From positions 2,604,001 to 2,668,000 of the forward strand of contig NC_010506.1 of NCBI RefSeq assembly GCF_000019525.1: a stretch of 64,000 bases of DNA, in the 5' to 3' direction. The DNA comes from Shewanella woodyi ATCC 51908. GTDB taxonomy: Bacteria > Pseudomonadota > Gammaproteobacteria > Enterobacterales > Shewanellaceae. The notes beneath the pieces are model-generated. The model was given only the letters and a program-made list of their open reading frames with translations. It searched no databases and was not told where the DNA came from. A program made the position numbers and the translations under genes. Below, in pieces: positions 42,655 through 51,251 of the stretch; position 1 is the stretch's first letter; each line of letters starts with the position of its first letter.

Positions 42655-43193
42655 TTATACCAATTAGTATAAGAAGTTGATCTACTCAGAGTGTTTTTTG
42701 GCAAACTAATTCAAGGCGAATGGATGACACAATGGTTATACCCTTATGAGTTCATTCAACGCAGAAGTAGACAGCCAAAAACACTCCTTACAGGCGAGTT
42801 TTAGCGGTCCTGATGCTGTGACTTTTTATAAACAAAGAGGGAGCTTAACCCTAGTTTCACTATGCTCTTCACTCGTTGCAAACCACATGGTCTTGTATGT
42901 TCCTGACATACATAAGACATTTCCTCCACTGACCCATAGGGATATGGGAAATGTCTTTAAAGCGTATGGAACGCTTAAGACCGTGGAGGTCAGATGTGGT
43001 GAATGTCATTAATGCACGATTATATGGTCTTATTTTGTTCCATACAAAATAAGACATTTCTTCCTTTCCATGGAAGTCAGATATAGGAGGTAGGGCGAAG
43101 CAGGATGCTAGAGCCGAGGAGCAATTAAGGATCTTGCCTCAGGACCGCTAAACTCTCGCTGAGCGATCAAATCTTTATAATAATTGGTATTAA
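42655..43193 (-). repeat. MITE-like repeat interrupted by a nested insertion
   Basis: The left part (42655 to about 42822) and the right part (about 43117 to 43193) match, in reverse orientation, the 270-bp repeat at 54595-54864, including tips TTATACCAATTAGTATAA and ATAATTGGTATTAA. About 290 bases lie between them. These contain inverted arms AAGACATTTCC (42914-42924) and GGAAATGTCTT (42947-42957), and another copy of the half-site near 43047. A short open frame at 42746-43012 is repeat-derived and not a gene. Confidence 0.82.
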
Positions 43194-43301
43194 TAGTTGG
43201 TTAGGCCTAACAGTGTGTGGTAGTATTCGCCCGCAATAAATGCGTCTTCATTGGTCGAAAATGAAGACAAACTGAAACTAATTTAATTAAGTGAGAAAAA
43301 C

Positions 43302-43589
43302 ATGTCTTACACTATCGCTGCACAAGTCCGTACTGAAATCGGGAAAGGTTCGAGCCGCCGCCTACGTCATGCTGACAAAGTTCCTGCAGTTATCTATGGT
43401 CCAGGTAAAGAGCCAGTTGCTATTGTTTTTGACCATAAAGATATCATCAACATTCAAGAGAATGAAGATTTTTACACAAGCACATTAACAATCAACCTAG
43501 ACGGTTCTGATGTTAAAGTGAGTGTAAAAGCTATGCAACGTCACGCATTCAAGCCTCTTATCGAGCACGTAGATTTCACATACGCTTAA
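43302..43589 (+). CDS. rplY: 50S ribosomal protein L25
   Basis: This 95-residue protein has the short L25 form that binds 5S rRNA. The start [32 protein letters not shown] and the end [15 protein letters not shown] match L25 of gammaproteobacteria. It is monocistronic with a terminator shared with the convergent ycgB. The 5' leader of about 100 bases follows the MITE. Confidence 0.97.
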   Translation: MSYTIAAQVRTEIGKGSSRRLRHADKVPAVIYGPGKEPVAIVFDHKDIINIQENEDFYTSTLTINLDGSDVKVSVKAMQRHAFKPLIEHVDFTYA

Positions 43590-43609
43590 TTGTATTGTGT
43601 TATCACATA

Positions 43610-43637
43610 AAAAAAGCGCCTAATGGCGCTTTTTTTA
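43610..43637. terminator. Bidirectional terminator between rplY and ycgB
   Basis: AAAAAGCGCC-TAAT-GGCGCTTTTT with A-run and T-run on both sides. It serves the two convergent genes. Confidence 0.95.
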
Positions 43638-43656
43638 TGTTTCATTTCTAAGTTTT

Positions 43657-45183
43657 TTAAGATTCCTCTTCATCTTCCTGATCGGGGCAGGCGGCTATTA
43701 CTGTACGCTCACCGTCTAGATTTAACTCCTCTAACCTCACGTCAAAGCCCCAGAGCCGATGCAGATGCTTTACAACTTCATGGCGGCTTTTTGCCAGAGG
43801 TACGCGATTTGTTGGAATATACCTTAAGGTTAGGGACCTATCTCCTTTCACTTCAACACTCTGCACTTGAATGTTAGGCTCTAAGTTGGACAGGTTATAC
43901 TGCTGCGATAGCATTTGACGTATATCTTTATAGCCTTGATCATCATGAATAGCCGATACAGACAGGTAGTTTTTCTTATCATCATCTAGTACACCAAAGA
44001 GTTTAAATTGGCGAATAATATTTGGTGATAGGTATTGGCTGATAAAGCTCTCATCTTTAAAGTTCTGCATAGCAAAATGCAGGGTTTCAAGCCAATCACT
44101 GCCTGCAATATCCGGGAACCAACGTTTGTCCTCCTCTGTAGGGTTCTCACATATTCGCCTGATATCGACAAACATATTAAAACCTAAGGCATAGGGGTTA
44201 ATGCCGCTATAGTAGGGGCTATTGTAGCTTGGCTGTGCGACCACATTGGTGTGGTTCTGCAAAAACTCCATCATAAAACGATCTGTGACTAAACCATCAT
44301 CATAAAGGTGGTTAAGTATGGTGTAGTGCCAAAAGGTTGCCCAGCCTTCGTTCATCACCTGAGTCTGTTTTTGTGGATAGAAATATTGCCCCATCTTTCG
44401 TACTATTCGAACAATCTCTCTCTCCCAAGGTTTTAACAGTGGTGCGTGCTTCTCAATAAAGTAGAGAATATTCTCCTGAGGCTCTTCGGGAAAATGAGAT
44501 CTGGGTTTCTCTTTTGCATCACTTTGGTTTAAAGGGATAGTGCGCCAGAGGTCGTTGACTTGACTTTGTAGATACTCTTCACGGTCTTTCTGTCTTAGTT
44601 GCTCCTCTTTAAAAGAGATCTCACTGGGACGTTTGTACCTGTCCACACCGTAATTCATCAATGCGTGACAGGAGTCGATAATAAGCTCCACCTTTTCAGC
44701 ACCGTGAGCCTCTTCGCATTGACTGATGTACTTTTTAGCGAATACAAGGTAGTCAATGATGGAGCTGGCATCTGTCCATGTTTTGAAAAGATAGTTATTT
44801 TTAAAGAAGCTATTATGGCCAAAACTGGCATGAGCCATCACAAGTGCCTGCATTGTGATGGTATTCTCCTCCATCAGATAGGCGATACAGGGATCTGAAT
44901 TAATCACTATTTCATAAGCAAGGCCCATTTGACCACGCTTATAGCTCTGCTCTGTTTCAATGAACTTTTTACCAAATGACCAGTGGGTATAGCCAATTGG
45001 CATACCTATCCCTGCGTAGGCATCCATCATCTGTTCAGCGGTTATCACCTCTATTTGATTAGGATAGGAGTCTAGTTTGTAATGAGCCGCTACTTTTTCA
45101 ATTTCGGTTAAGTAGGTTTGAAGAAGATCGAAGGTCCAATCTGGCCCATCGTCTAGCGGTGTTCTTTTTTTCTTGTTATCCAT
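43657..45183 (-). CDS. ycgB: SpoVR family protein (YcgB)
   Basis: This 508-residue protein of the SpoVR/YcgB family starts after GGGGG with ATG at 45183. Conserved segments include YTHWSFGKKFIETEQSYKRGQMGLAYEIVINSDPCIAYL, HASFGHNSFFKNN and QVMNEGWATFWHY. It is cytoplasmic; the family's biochemical activity is unknown, but it works with PrkA and YeaH. The gene is 8 bases downstream of yeaH, third in a prkA-yeaH-ycgB operon. Length matches E. coli YcgB (510). Confidence 0.95.
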   Translation of the reverse strand: MDNKKKRTPLDDGPDWTFDLLQTYLTEIEKVAAHYKLDSYPNQIEVITAEQMMDAYAGIGMPIGYTHWSFGKKFIETEQSYKRGQMGLAYEIVINSDPCIAYLMEENTITMQALVMAHASFGHNSFFKNNYLFKTWTDASSIIDYLVFAKKYISQCEEAHGAEKVELIIDSCHALMNYGVDRYKRPSEISFKEEQLRQKDREEYLQSQVNDLWRTIPLNQSDAKEKPRSHFPEEPQENILYFIEKHAPLLKPWEREIVRIVRKMGQYFYPQKQTQVMNEGWATFWHYTILNHLYDDGLVTDRFMMEFLQNHTNVVAQPSYNSPYYSGINPYALGFNMFVDIRRICENPTEEDKRWFPDIAGSDWLETLHFAMQNFKDESFISQYLSPNIIRQFKLFGVLDDDKKNYLSVSAIHDDQGYKDIRQMLSQQYNLSNLEPNIQVQSVEVKGDRSLTLRYIPTNRVPLAKSRHEVVKHLHRLWGFDVRLEELNLDGERTVIAACPDQEDEEES

Positions 45184-45191
45184 AACGCCCC

Positions 45192-46460
45192 CTAAACAGC
45201 TTGCTTTTTAAAGAGTTCTCTAAATACAGGGTAGATATCTTCGGCTTGCTTTATATGTTGTACAGCTATGTTATCAAAGCTTTTTTGTAAGCTTTCATAT
45301 TCTCGCCAAAGTGTTTGATGAGCGCGGTTAGTGATCTCTATGTAGCTAAAATAGCGCACTACTGGGAGCAGCTTTTTCTCAAGCAGTGTCTTACATCCTG
45401 GGGAGTCGTCAGCCCAGTTGTCGCCATCAGAAGCTTGCGCTGCATAGATGTTCCACTCACTTTCTGGATAACGCTCTTTCTGTATTTGATGCATCAGCTT
45501 TAATGCACTGGAGACAATGGTTCCACCGGTTTCTTGTGAATAGAAGAATTCATGTTCATCCACCTCTTTAGCTTGGGTATGATGGCGGATATAGACAACA
45601 TCTAAGTTTTTATAGGTTCGGGTAAGAAATAGATAGAGCAATATGTAAAAACGTTTCGCCATGTCCTTCGTTGCTTGATCCATCGAACCTGAGACATCCA
45701 TGATGCAGAACATGACAGCTTGACTGGAGGGGATCTCCTTTTTAGCGAAGTTGTTATACCTAAGATCAAAGGTGTCGATAAAAGGTACTTTAGCAATTTT
45801 CTGTTTTAACTCCTCAATCTCTTGTTTTAAAAATAGAATTCTTTCAGCTTCTGCACCTGGGGTGTTTTCAAGTTCCTCAAGTTCATTAATAAGCTCTTTT
45901 AGTGCCTTCTTTTTCGATGAAGACATCGCAATTCGGCGGGCAAGGGATGAGCGTAGTGAACGGACAATGTTGATATTGGCCGGTACACCATCATTGGTAA
46001 ACCCTGCTCTATAGGTTTGATATTCAACGAGCTTATTGAGTCGATTATTTTGTAAGTTGGGTAGCTCCAGATCTTCAAAAAGTAACTCTAAATACTCATC
46101 TTTCGAGATCTGAAATACAAAGTCGTCTTGCCCTTCACCTGAGTCTGAAGCTTCTCCTTGTCCCGCTCCTTGACCGCCACCTGATGGTGGACGCTCAATT
46201 TTGTCGCCTCGGGTAAATTGATCATTACCAGGGTGGACGCGTTCTCGAACGCCACCTTGGCCCTGATGAAACGAGGGCTCAGAGATATCTTTTGTTGGTA
46301 TGCCAATCTTTTCACCTTTATCGACGTCTGTGACACTTCGTCTGGTCACGGCATCGCTAACAGATTTTTTTATCTGCTGTTTATATCTATTGATGAAACG
46401 TTGACGGTTGACAGTGCTTTTTCCTTTAGCATTAAGCCGTCTATCGATAAAATTCGCCAT
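45192..46460 (-). CDS. yeaH: YeaH/YhbH family protein (DUF444, von Willebrand A-like)
   Basis: This protein of about 422 residues starts [23 protein letters not shown] after GGGAGG; an upstream in-frame ATG at 46490 lacks such a site. The N-terminal part has a Gly/Gln-rich linker ([23 protein letters not shown], about residues 90-115). A VWA-like region follows with the metal-site motif MDVSGSMDQ (about residue 255). In E. coli yeaG-yeaH form one operon needed under nitrogen starvation and stationary phase. Here it sits between prkA and ycgB. Confidence 0.94.
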   Translation of the reverse strand: MANFIDRRLNAKGKSTVNRQRFINRYKQQIKKSVSDAVTRRSVTDVDKGEKIGIPTKDISEPSFHQGQGGVRERVHPGNDQFTRGDKIERPPSGGGQGAGQGEASDSGEGQDDFVFQISKDEYLELLFEDLELPNLQNNRLNKLVEYQTYRAGFTNDGVPANINIVRSLRSSLARRIAMSSSKKKALKELINELEELENTPGAEAERILFLKQEIEELKQKIAKVPFIDTFDLRYNNFAKKEIPSSQAVMFCIMDVSGSMDQATKDMAKRFYILLYLFLTRTYKNLDVVYIRHHTQAKEVDEHEFFYSQETGGTIVSSALKLMHQIQKERYPESEWNIYAAQASDGDNWADDSPGCKTLLEKKLLPVVRYFSYIEITNRAHQTLWREYESLQKSFDNIAVQHIKQAEDIYPVFRELFKKQAV

Positions 46461-46510
46461 GCGCACCTCCCAAGTCATAGCAGGGAGCAAGCTCCCTACC
46501 AGTCCCTAAG

Positions 46511-48445
46511 TTAAGAAGACTTACGTACTCTCAGATACCACTCTGATAGCAGTCTGACTTGTTTTTTGGTATAGCCTTTTTCCATCATACGATCGATGAA
46601 GTCGTCGTGTTTACGTTGGTCATCCGTTGAGGTTTTAGCATTAAATGAGATGACAGGTAATAGATCTTCTGTATTTGAGAACATCTTCTTCTCAATGACA
46701 GTGCGGAGTTTCTCATAGCTGGTCCAAAGTGGGTTTGAACCTTCATTGTTAGCTCTAGCTCTGAGCACAAAGTTAACTATCTCGTTACGGAAATCCTTTG
46801 GATTGCTTATTCCTGCTGGCTTCTCTATTTTCTCAAGCTCGGCATTGAGTGCTGAGCGATCGAATAACTGTCCTGTTTCCGGATCTCGATACTCCTGATC
46901 TTGGATCCAAAAATCAGCGTAGGTGACATACCTGTCGAAAATGTTTTGTCCATATTCCGAGTAGGACTCGAGATAAGCTGTTTGGATCTCTTTACCAATA
47001 AATTCAACATATTTAGGGATTAAGTAACCTTTTAGGAACTCAAGGTAGCGCTCGGCCATATCGGATGGGAACTGCTCCTGCTCGATCTGCCTTTCGAGTA
47101 CATAGAAAAGGTGTACTGGATTAGCTGCAATCTCACTATGATCAAAGTTAAAGACCTTAGAGAGGATCTTGAAAGAGAAACGGGTTGATAGCCCATGCAT
47201 CCCTTCATCGACACCAGCATAGTCACGATACTCTTGATAGGATTTCGCCTTTGGATCGGTATCTTTGAGGCTTTCCCCATCATAAACTCGCATCTTTGAA
47301 TAGATGGAGGAGTTTTCCGGTGCTACCATTCTTGAGAGTACACTAAATTGTGCAAGTGTCTCCAAGGTACCTGGTGCACAGGGCGCTTTCGCTAACTCTG
47401 AATGACATAGCAACTTGTTATAGATCTGTATCTCCTCAGTGACCCTGAGGCAATAGGGGACCTTAACTATGTATACCCTGTCTAAGAAAGCTTCATTGGT
47501 TTTGTTATTTCTAAAGGTGGTCCACTCAGATTCATTGGAGTGAGCGAGGATCATGCCATTGTAAGGAAGGGCGGACAATCCCTCCGTTCCGTTATAGTTT
47601 CCCTCTTGAGTCGCAGTAAGTAGAGGATGCAGAACCTTGATGGGCGCTTTAAACATCTCTACAAACTCCATCAAACCTTGGTTTGCTCGGCACAGTGCGC
47701 CTGAGTAAGAGTAGGCATCGGCATCGTTTTGGGCAAAATGCTCCAGTTGTCTTATATCCACCTTACCAACGAGAGAGGAGATATCTTGGTTGTTCTCATC
47801 CCCAGGCTCTGTTTTGGCAATGGCCATCTGATCTAAAATGGCTGGATATACCTTAACGACCCTAAACTTAGAGATATCACCGCCAAACTCATGTAACCGC
47901 TTAACAGCCCATGGAGACATGATGCATTTTAGGTATCTATGGGGGATGTTGTACTCATTTTCGAGTAACTCGGCATCCTCCTCTGGGTTGAACAGGCAGA
48001 AAGGGTGATCATTAACCGGACTTCTGACACCGTCTGCACTTAAAATGTAGATAGGTATCTTCTGCATCAAAGATTTTAGTTTTTCTGCAAGTGAAGATTT
48101 ACCGCCACCAACTGGGCCAAGTAGATAAAGAATCTGCTTCGACTCTTCCAGCCCCTGTGCGGAGTGCTTAAGGTAAGCGACTATCTGTTGAATAGACTCC
48201 TCCATGCCGTAGAAGTCTTTAAATTCCGGATAACGTGAGATTAATCGGTTTGAGAAAATACGACTAAGAACAGGATCTTTTGATGTATCGACAACCTCTG
48301 GTTCTCCAATTGCTAGCAGCAATCTTTCTGCTGCAGAAGCATAAGAGTTCCGGTCCTCTTTACAGATCGTTAAAAACTCCTGTAATGAATATTCTTCGTC
48401 TAGTTTTTTTTCATAGCGCTGTTGGTAATGCTCAAATATACTCAT
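46511..48445 (-). CDS. prkA: PrkA family serine protein kinase / AAA ATPase (YeaG)
   Basis: This 644-residue protein has the same length as E. coli YeaG. The PrkA N-terminal domain has an AAA-type Walker A (LLGPVGGGKSSLAEKLK, about residue 110). The C-terminal part resembles a kinase-like domain and ends KGYTKKQVRLLSEWYLRVRK. It is reported to phosphorylate proteins, or more recently to act as an AAA protease, in stationary phase; which applies here cannot be told. It is the first gene of a three-gene operon, and a 15-bp tandem repeat lies 120-165 bases upstream. Confidence 0.95.
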   Translation of the reverse strand: MSIFEHYQQRYEKKLDEEYSLQEFLTICKEDRNSYASAAERLLLAIGEPEVVDTSKDPVLSRIFSNRLISRYPEFKDFYGMEESIQQIVAYLKHSAQGLEESKQILYLLGPVGGGKSSLAEKLKSLMQKIPIYILSADGVRSPVNDHPFCLFNPEEDAELLENEYNIPHRYLKCIMSPWAVKRLHEFGGDISKFRVVKVYPAILDQMAIAKTEPGDENNQDISSLVGKVDIRQLEHFAQNDADAYSYSGALCRANQGLMEFVEMFKAPIKVLHPLLTATQEGNYNGTEGLSALPYNGMILAHSNESEWTTFRNNKTNEAFLDRVYIVKVPYCLRVTEEIQIYNKLLCHSELAKAPCAPGTLETLAQFSVLSRMVAPENSSIYSKMRVYDGESLKDTDPKAKSYQEYRDYAGVDEGMHGLSTRFSFKILSKVFNFDHSEIAANPVHLFYVLERQIEQEQFPSDMAERYLEFLKGYLIPKYVEFIGKEIQTAYLESYSEYGQNIFDRYVTYADFWIQDQEYRDPETGQLFDRSALNAELEKIEKPAGISNPKDFRNEIVNFVLRARANNEGSNPLWTSYEKLRTVIEKKMFSNTEDLLPVISFNAKTSTDDQRKHDDFIDRMMEKGYTKKQVRLLSEWYLRVRKSS

Positions 48446-48566
48446 ATTTCACCCCCTGAAACGCCCAAATAGGTTCAAAGCGATAACTGAAAATCAGTCT
48501 CCTGCTATTAATATTAGACCTAATAAGCCAAGTAAGCATTAAAAAAGTCAAATAAAACAATAACAA

Positions 48567-48609
48567 ACAGTTGCAAATGCAACAGTTGCAAATGCAACAG
48601 TTGCAGATG
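48567..48609. repeat. Three tandem 15-bp repeats upstream of prkA
   Basis: The unit ACAGTTGCAAATGCA occurs twice exactly (48567-48581 and 48582-48596) and once nearly (48597-48609). Each unit contains TTGCA-AA-TGCAA, itself a 5-bp inverted repeat, so the array offers three phased operator-like sites. Confidence 0.85.
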
Positions 48610-48652
48610 TGGTTGGGAAAATTTTATAGAAAATGACAGGGAGTAAGAACAA

Positions 48653-48680
48653 AAAAGGAGCTATAAAAAGCTCCTTTTAT
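48653..48680 (-). terminator. Rho-independent terminator after sodB
   Basis: AAAAGGAGCT/AGCTCCTTTT with a short loop and T-run on the minus strand, 45 bases past the sodB stop. Confidence 0.88.
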
Positions 48681-48724
48681 TTTGACTAACGAGTAGGGTT
48701 ACTCGTTGGAAATTTCACAAGATT

Positions 48725-49306
48725 TTAAGCGAAATTTTGATTCACGAAATCCCAGTTTACCAACTCCCAGTAGTGAGCAAGGTAATCAGGTCTCACATTG
48801 CGGTAATCGATATAGTAAGCATGCTCCCACACATCCACAGTCATGATAGGTGTAACACTGCTATCAGTTAGTGGAGTGGCAGCATTGCTTGTGTTGACGA
48901 TTGCAACCGAACCATCGGCATTTTTTACAAGCCAAGTCCAAGCACTTCCAAAGTTGTTCACTGCGGCATCAGTAAATTGCGCTTTAAAGGCTTCAAAAGA
49001 TCCAAATGCATCATCAATTGCTTTGGCTACTGCGCCTGTTGCTGCACCACCGCCATTTGGTGATAGACAGTTCCAGTAAAAAGTGTGATTCCATATTTGG
49101 GCTGCATTATTAAAAATTCCACCAGAAGAGGTTTTAATGATCTCTTCTAGGCTCTTTTCAGCTAACTCTGTACCTTCTACTAGACCATTAAGCTTTACAA
49201 CATAAGTGTTATGATGCTTACCATAATGGTATTCGATGGTTTCTTGAGAAATATGGGGTTCAAGAGCATCTTTAGCGTAAGGTAGTGCTGGTAATTCAAA
49301 AGCCAT
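48725..49306 (-). CDS. sodB: Superoxide dismutase, iron type
   Basis: This 193-residue cytoplasmic enzyme dismutates superoxide. It starts AFELPALPYAKDALEPHIS and has the metal ligands in EYHYGKHHNTYV, WNHTFYWNCLSP and DVWEHAYYIDYRN. The FGSAWTWLV segment and absence of Mn-type differences point to the iron form; length is identical to E. coli SodB (193). It is divergent from grxD, both linked to iron and redox biology. Confidence 0.97.
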   Translation of the reverse strand: MAFELPALPYAKDALEPHISQETIEYHYGKHHNTYVVKLNGLVEGTELAEKSLEEIIKTSSGGIFNNAAQIWNHTFYWNCLSPNGGGAATGAVAKAIDDAFGSFEAFKAQFTDAAVNNFGSAWTWLVKNADGSVAIVNTSNAATPLTDSSVTPIMTVDVWEHAYYIDYRNVRPDYLAHYWELVNWDFVNQNFA

Positions 49307-49519
49307 TGCGTTTCTCCACTCAACAAAAAATTGATTTATAGTACTTGTTAGAATGATTCTACTCGAAAAATCACAAACAGTATGTGCAAATATAAGATTA
49401 TTGCAATCGATAAATGAGTTCGTTAAAGCCCTATAAAAAGTAGGTTTTAGTTCTGGGGTGACCTGAAGTACAATAGTACTAATTTGTTAGTTAACGCATG
49501 TGTGAGTTAGGAAATAAAA

Positions 49520-49870
49520 ATGGAAACAAACGAAACAGTAGAGAAGATCAAGCAACAGATCGCTGAAAACCCTATCATAGTGTATATGAAAGGTTCACCA
49601 AAATTACCGAGCTGTGGTTTTTCATCTCAAGTAGCTCAGATCATGATTAACTGTAATGCACAATTTGCGTTTGTTGATATCCTGCAACATCCAGATATCC
49701 GCAGTGAGCTGCCTAAGTACGCTAATTGGCCGACATTCCCACAACTGTGGGTAGAAGGTGAGTTGATTGGTGGTTGTGATATTCTGACTGAGATGTACCA
49801 AAAGGGTGAACTTCAGACATTAATCACAGAGACTGCAGCAAAATACCAATCTGAAGAGAACCCCTCTTAA
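49520..49870 (+). CDS. grxD: Monothiol glutaredoxin GrxD (Grx4)
   Basis: This 116-residue protein has the CGFS active site in MKGSPKLPSCGFSSQ (about residue 30), and later WPTFPQLWVEGELIGGCDIL. It binds and transfers [2Fe-2S] clusters in iron homeostasis. AGGA lies before ATG. An IS3-family element is inserted just after its stop, apparently separating it from a terminator at 51203-51232. Confidence 0.96.
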   Translation: METNETVEKIKQQIAENPIIVYMKGSPKLPSCGFSSQVAQIMINCNAQFAFVDILQHPDIRSELPKYANWPTFPQLWVEGELIGGCDILTEMYQKGELQTLITETAAKYQSEENPS

Positions 49871-49918
49871 TTCGTTATGAATCAGATGTCCCATCCTGAA
49901 ATAGGTTGACGGTTTTAA

Positions 49919-50761
49919 TTAGACCAGTTGCTCTTGCTGCTGGTCTTTTTTATGCACTTGATTTGGTGTTCTCATACCTAAACTCAAGTGCGGCCTCATT
50001 TCATTGTATATAAAAACTGACTCTTCAACGAGTCGCTTTAACTCATCAAGATTGCTGCACGGATATAACAAAAACTCTTGCTTCAAAATACCATTTACTC
50101 GCTCCGCTAATGCGTTTTGATAGCAATCATACCCATCCGTCATTGATGCTCGGATACCATTTTTCTGTAATGCTGACTGATAGACTGCTGAACAATACTG
50201 TAACCCTCTGTCTGAATGATGAACTGCATGGCCTTGATATTGGCGATTATTCACTGTCATTTTTAAGGCTTTAACTACATCAGTTGCTTTCATCTCATCA
50301 CTAAGTTCATAACCCATAATCTTACGACTAAACGCATCCGTCACCAGTGACAAGTAGTGAACACCTTGCTCTGATTGAACATAAGTTATGTCACTCACAA
50401 AGACCTCTTCAGGCGATAAAGGCGTAAACTCTTTGAGTAAATTCGGGTGTTTCTTCATCCAGTGTTTACTGTGGGTTGTCTTGGTATAGTTATGCTTAGG
50501 TTTTACCAATAACCCTTCACGTTTCAAGTAACTAAAGAAGTTATCTCGCCCAAGTTTAATTCCTTTCTCGATGAACTTGGGTTTCAGTAAAAAGTAGAGT
50601 TTCCTGCCACCCACACGTGGCATAAAGCGACGGATATCAAGCACCATTGCTTTTACTGGGGCCAGTTCTATAGCTCGGCAGAGTTCTCTCGTTTCTCTTT
50701 GGTAGATAGCTTGTCTTGTTATGCCAAGAAGCTCGCAAGCACGATTTAAGCTTGTTACTTT
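49919..50761 (-). CDS. IS3-family transposase OrfB (DDE integrase), made by -1 frameshift
   Basis: This is the catalytic part of the transposase. The DDE residues lie in FVSDITYVQSEQG, VHHSDRGLQYCS and NALAERVNGILKQEF. An internal ATG at 50647 gives 242 residues, but the frame is open further upstream to 50761, reading KVTSLNRACELLGITRQAIY, a helix-turn-helix. It begins in the -1 frame at the orfA end, where an A-AAG-TAA sequence (50761-50755) could allow ribosome slipping. This suggests an OrfAB fusion, typical of the family. Confidence 0.9.
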   Translation of the reverse strand, partial: KVTSLNRACELLGITRQAIYQRETRELCRAIELAPVKAMVLDIRRFMPRVGGRKLYFLLKPKFIEKGIKLGRDNFFSYLKREGLLVKPKHNYTKTTHSKHWMKKHPNLLKEFTPLSPEEVFVSDITYVQSEQGVHYLSLVTDAFSRKIMGYELSDEMKATDVVKALKMTVNNRQYQGHAVHHSDRGLQYCSAVYQSALQKNGIRASMTDGYDCYQNALAERVNGILKQEFLLYPCSNLDELKRLVEESVFIYNEMRPHLSLGMRTPNQVHKKDQQQEQLV

Positions 50762-51153
50762 CTGTTTTTGAAGACTTCTCGCTCCCTGGCTAAGTACTTT
50801 TTTCTTAGGCCTGCGCCATACTCAGCATCAATGATATCAACGGCTTCATTGAGTAATAGATTACGTAAATGTTCATCCTCAAGCTCTTTTTCAAGGCGCT
50901 TTATTTTTTGAGCTGGCGTTTCTTTAGCTTTGGTGGTCTTAGGCATGGTTATTCTCACTGGTTGAGTCCAATCCATCTTACCGTGCTTTCTGAGCCAAGT
51001 AAGTACGGTTGAACGACCTTGGATACCATAAATGCTTTGAGCTTGCTTATAAGTCATGTCGCCTTTTTCAACGGCTGCTACAACTTGTAATTTAAAGCCT
51101 AACGAATAATCTCGTTGTGTTCGCTTAACGTGGGTGGGGATTTGAGTTGTCAT
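50755..51153 (-). CDS. IS3-family transposase OrfA (DNA-binding HTH)
   Basis: This 132-residue protein has a helix-turn-helix (YSLGFKLQVVAAVEKGDMTYKQAQSIYGIQGRSTVLTWLRKHGKM, about residues 16-60) and a C-terminal leucine-rich coiled coil (AQKIKRLEKELEDEHLRNLLLNEAVDII). It recognises the element ends and forms the fusion with OrfB by frameshift near its stop. Confidence 0.92.
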   Translation of the reverse strand: MTTQIPTHVKRTQRDYSLGFKLQVVAAVEKGDMTYKQAQSIYGIQGRSTVLTWLRKHGKMDWTQPVRITMPKTTKAKETPAQKIKRLEKELEDEHLRNLLLNEAVDIIDAEYGAGLRKKYLAREREVFKNRK

Positions 51154-51202
51154 AATAAAGTCCTAAATGTGTAAACACATTTCAGGACAAGACAGATTGA
51201 AT

Positions 51203-51232
51203 AAAAAAGCCTTTCATCTGAAAGGCTTTTTT
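51203..51232. terminator. Terminator of uraA, possibly once shared with grxD
   Basis: AAAAAAGCCTTTC-ATCT-GAAAGGCTTTTTT is symmetric and works in both directions. It follows uraA on the minus strand; before the IS insertion it would also have ended grxD. Confidence 0.92.
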
Positions 51233-51251
51233 GTATTTGATTGTATTGTCA

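Larger units (their letters stand above)
49893..51189 (-). mobile_element. IS3-family insertion sequence
   Basis: This element of about 1.3 kb carries orfA and orfB on the minus strand. Ends share an imperfect inverted repeat: TCCTGAAAT..GTTKAC at the left (49894 onward) and TGTCCTGAAATGTGTTTACAC read inward from 51189. The exact outer bases are uncertain at the left. No clear target-site duplication is seen. Both reading frames are intact, so it may be active. Confidence 0.85.

Noticed and set aside
42746..43012. 88-residue frame in the interrupted MITE
   Set aside because: Its N-terminal part is repeat sequence and the rest is the nested insertion; no ribosome-binding site or family pattern.
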